A stretch of DNA of 64,000 nucleotides from Rana temporaria (taxonomy: Eukaryota > Chordata > Amphibia > Anura > Ranidae): NCBI RefSeq assembly GCF_905171775.1, contig NC_053490.1, positions 30,512,932 to 30,576,931 of the forward strand, read 5' to 3'. Position 1 is the stretch's first letter, and every line of letters begins with the position of its first letter. This document shows positions 60,887-64,000 of the stretch, piece by piece. A model generated the notes under the pieces. That model was given only the letters and a program-made list of their open reading frames with translations, was not told where the DNA came from and ran no database searches. Position numbers and translations under genes: made by a program.

Positions 60887-61901
60887 GTCCTAAGGGAAAA
60901 AAATGGCAATCATTGCAAAAAAAATGTTATGTTACATGGTATACCATTTGCGCAAATGTTTTACAAATGCAATTTTATTTTTGGGGGAGGAGTACACTTT
61001 GAAGAATAAAAAAAATAAAAAAATAAACATATACCCAAATTTTTGTCAAATGTGAAAGCGGTTACACTGGATACCAAACATGTCACACTTTAAATACTTC
61101 CAGCCAAGGCCTATCCTGACACACCTCTTCCTTCATGTAGAAATCATAATTTTATTGCTAGAAAACTACACGGAACCCCCAAACGTTATTTATATTATTT
61201 TTTTTAGCAGAGAACCTAGGGAATAGAATGGCGGTCGTTGCAACTTTTTATGCCACACAGTATTTGCGCAGCGGTTTGAGTTGCCCAATTTGTGTGTGAA
61301 AGATGTTAAGCCAAGTAAATAGATACCCAACATTTCACACTCGTGGTACTTAAAGCGTTTAACCCCAAATAAAAGATCCTTTTCCTTTAAAGCATGTTAT
61401 ATAAACACAGTGCTTGTACTGTGTATTTTGGCCCCTTCTATCACCTGAAAGACCTGGCTGATCCTGCCAGTTTCTACATTACCCTTTGCTGACTCCGATC
61501 TATCAGGGCTGCAGAGCTCTGACATCGAAGTCAATGTACAGTGGGTGCCCGCGAGATTGTATTTCCAGTGCGATCGGGCACTGCGAGGCTGTATTTCTCG
61601 TGCTCGCCGCCTCCACGAGATGCAGCGTATCCATAGGAATTTCTTGGGTACGGCGAGCGGGAGGAGCGACAGAGCTTTGCGCCCACGACGGGGGTTGCGA
61701 AGGGACAATATCACTGAAGCCGAGCCGCATTTAAAACACAATATCACGGTCACCTACTGTACGTGCCTCCGTTATACGCTGCTATCTGCAGCACTCCTGT
61801 GTCTCCTCTGTCCACCCCCCCCCCCCTCCCTGCCATCTATCACCATCGCTGATCTGCTTCTCTCCCCACGGCTTTAAAACTAACTGATCTTTATATTATC
61901 C
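60887..61901. other. nfrkb intron, old repeats, no gene
   Basis: 60905-61380 resembles parts of 49800-50060 and 63140-63480 (gttacgccaagtaaatt-type motifs). No exon is seen. Confidence 0.4.
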
Positions 61902-62573
61902 CAGGGTTTGACAAATTTGCTTGGAATCTAGGAGCCAGCTAAAAAAGTTAGGAGCCAGAAAATGCGCCCCGTCCCGACGAGCTTGCGCACAGAAGCGAAC
62001 ACATACATGAGTAGCGCCCGCATATGTAAACGGTATTCAAACCACACGGGAGGTATCCCCGCGATTGTTCGAGCGAGAGCAATAATTCTAGCTCTAGACC
62101 TCCTCGGTAACTCAAAACATGCAACCTGTAGATTTTTTTTAAATGTCGCCTATGGAGATTTTAAAGGGTAAAAAGTTTGTCGGCATTCCACGAGCAGACG
62201 CAATTTTGAAGCGTGACATGTTGGGTATCAATTTACTGGGCGTAACATTATCTTTCACAATATAAAAAAAAAAAAATTGGGATAACTTTACTGTTGTCTT
62301 ATTTTTTAATTTAAAAAAAAAAAAAGTATTTTTTTCCCAAAAAAGTGTGCTTGTAAGACCGCTGCGCAAATACAGCGTGACAGAAAGTATTGCAACGATC
62401 GGCATTTTATTCTCTAGGGTGTGAGAATAAAAAATATATATAATGTTTGGGGGTTCTGTGCCTCCGTGCGCCCCCACCTCCCCCGCCGCGCGGGCCCGGC
62501 CTCAATTACCGGCGGGCGCCAGTTCACAATTTGTCGCCAATGCGACCTGGCGCCCGGATATTGTCGACCCCTG
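61902..62573. mobile_element. hAT-like element, copy 2, TSD tattatcc
   Basis: Ends cagggtttgacaaatttgct and attgtcgacccctg; exact 8-bp duplication tattatcc (61894-61901 and 62574-62581). Inverted relative of 49576-50331. Confidence 0.88.
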
Positions 62574-62581
62574 TATTATCC

Positions 62582-63893
62582 CCTCTTTCAGATGAAAAGC
62601 TGCGTCCTAGTGCCTATGCTTAGGATTATAAAATATGAGATAATGGCTTAACAACCACTTAAAAAATCTCCACAGGCGAAGCTTTCAAAATTCTTACAGG
62701 TCATCTGTTTAGCGTTACAGACGAGGTCTAGCAGGAGAATTATTCCTCTCGTTTTAACGTTTGCGGTGATACCTCACGTGTGGTGCGAAAACCGTTTACA
62801 TATGCATGTATGACTTACGTATGCGTTCGCTTCTGCGCGCGCTTTATTTTTACTCTGTCCCTTTATTTATTCCTGTTACAAGGAATGTAAACATCCCTTG
62901 TAATAGGAATAAAGATGACAGGTCGTCTATAGTGATCTGGAGGTAATAAAAAATAAAAAAGGGGAGGAAAGAAGAAAAACCAAATCTCTCCACTACCTAT
63001 AAAAGCAAAAGACAATAAAAGAAAAAAAAAGAAAAGAAAAATTGTTGTTTACTTCCAGCCTCGCTTGGAAGTGACATCATGGCGTTGCTCCGGTCCTTGA
63101 AGGCCATAGAGTAGAGCTGCACGATTCTGGCTGAAATGAGATTCACGTTTTTTTTGCTTAGAATAAAGATCACGATTCTCTTGGCGTAACATCTTTCACA
63201 TTATACAAAAAAAATTGGCCTAACTTTACATTTTTTTTTTTCAATCATTAAAGTGTATTTTTTTCAAAAATATTGCGTTTGAAAGACAGCTGCACAAATA
63301 CAGTGCGACATTAAATATTGCACCAACCGGCATTAAAAAAAAAAAAAAACACACAACATATATAATGTTTAGGGGTTGCAAGTAATTTTCTAGCACAAAA
63401 TACAGATTTTTAATTTGTAAACAAGGGTCAGAAAAAAGCTTAATCTTTAACAGCTGGTCAGCTTGAGCAGAGAACTCTCTGCACTGAAATCAGGGAAATG
63501 CTGTGATAAGATCGCGGGGGTTAAAATCGCGATCTCGATTCTTTAATCGTGCAGCTCTACCATAGAGATAGTCAAAGATTAATCTACTCTGATCGCCTCT
63601 GGCTCCATACGCTTTCATGAGAAACTCCCTCCTGAAGAAAAAAAAGATATTGGGGTTATGGCTGATATCTTCAGCCATAATTCCCATAAACCACTTAAAA
63701 GCCGCCATAATAAATATAGAATATACATATATCTATCTATAGTTCTCCATCTTAAAGTGGTTAATTGACACATGCTGATGCTGTAAAACGTGTCTGGAGC
63801 TTCTAGGTGTGAATGACCCTTGGTCATGAAGGTGTTATTCTAAAAAGAACTCTGGGCTGTTTCCATTTTATCCACAACATGAAGTGTACTCAC
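62582..63893. other. nfrkb intron, old repeats, no gene
   Basis: Fragments resemble the interior of 61902-62573. An imperfect inverted pair surrounds aatcacgatt-like motifs (about 63115-63180 and 63510-63555). No exon is seen. Confidence 0.4.
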
Positions 63894-64000
63894 CAGATTC
63901 CTGCTTGATCTGTATAGTGGGTTTGATCCCTGGGGGCACCTGAGGAGGCGGAGTTGGTGCTGGCTGGGTAATAGTAGACGGCTGCGACATTGGGGGAGCC
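63894..64000 (-). CDS. nfrkb: nfrkb exon, cut by the window edge (1st visible)
   Basis: NFRKB is a subunit of the nuclear INO80 chromatin-remodelling complex. The minus strand reads APPMSQPSTITQPAPTPPP and VPPGIKPTIQIKQES, then donor gtgagt after one base of the next codon. The PPGIKPTIQIKQESG block is highly typical of NFRKB. The acceptor lies beyond position 64000. Promoter and N-terminal exons are outside. Confidence 0.95.

Overview
The window reads as vertebrate nuclear DNA, most likely from a frog (order Anura, probably a true frog of the Ranidae). The grounds are GT-AG introns several kb long, an L1-type and a CR1-type LINE, Tc1, hAT and many foldback MITE families, and long AT, AC and GA microsatellites. 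The species is inferred from the repeat flavour and not proven. I see no bacterial, CRISPR or operon-like content, and no tRNA or rRNA gene.

The only host gene I can support is a multi-exon gene on the minus strand whose translated exons match the C-terminal half of NFRKB (nuclear factor related to kappaB binding protein, INO80G), a subunit of the INO80 chromatin remodeller. Eight internal exons are visible, in transcript order from right to left: 63894-64000 (cut by the window edge), 58596-58745, 54888-55058, 47832-47968, 44534-44707, 41828-42014, 30710-30874 and 27408-27560. Each internal junction has a GT donor and an AG acceptor, and the reading phase carries through all seven junctions. 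The 5' half of the gene lies beyond the right edge. The 3' end was not found, so the last visible intron appears to run leftwards through the remaining 27 kb.

Region 1-15.4 kb is a nest of retrotransposons. An L1-type 3' fragment (241-808 and 8926-9122) is split by a 5'-truncated CR1 LINE (809-8925), which is itself split by an L1-type element (1460-5698) with a 14-bp target duplication. A segment of about 3.1 kb carrying the outer L1 tail is duplicated in tandem at 12211-15317. That second copy lacks the CR1 and so shows its empty site. The CR1 ORF2 is open over 976 codons; the inner L1 ORF2 is intact except for one frameshift near its C-terminus.

The rest (15.4-64 kb) consists of introns packed with non-autonomous DNA transposons. 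They fall into families recognisable by their ends and target duplications: foldback elements flanked by TTAA, TACG-rich elements flanked by 3-bp duplications, hAT elements with 8-bp duplications, TA-flanked Tc1/mariner copies, and MITEs ending in a (c)ctttcacac-type repeat. Many are nested in each other. Three tandem arrays (16.1, 22.7 and 57 kb) lie inside such elements. I found no new gene system. The most informative signals are the nested insertions with readable empty sites, the possible 3' transduction at 5.5 kb, the hAT stack at 51 kb and the hairpin array at 29.7-30.2 kb.
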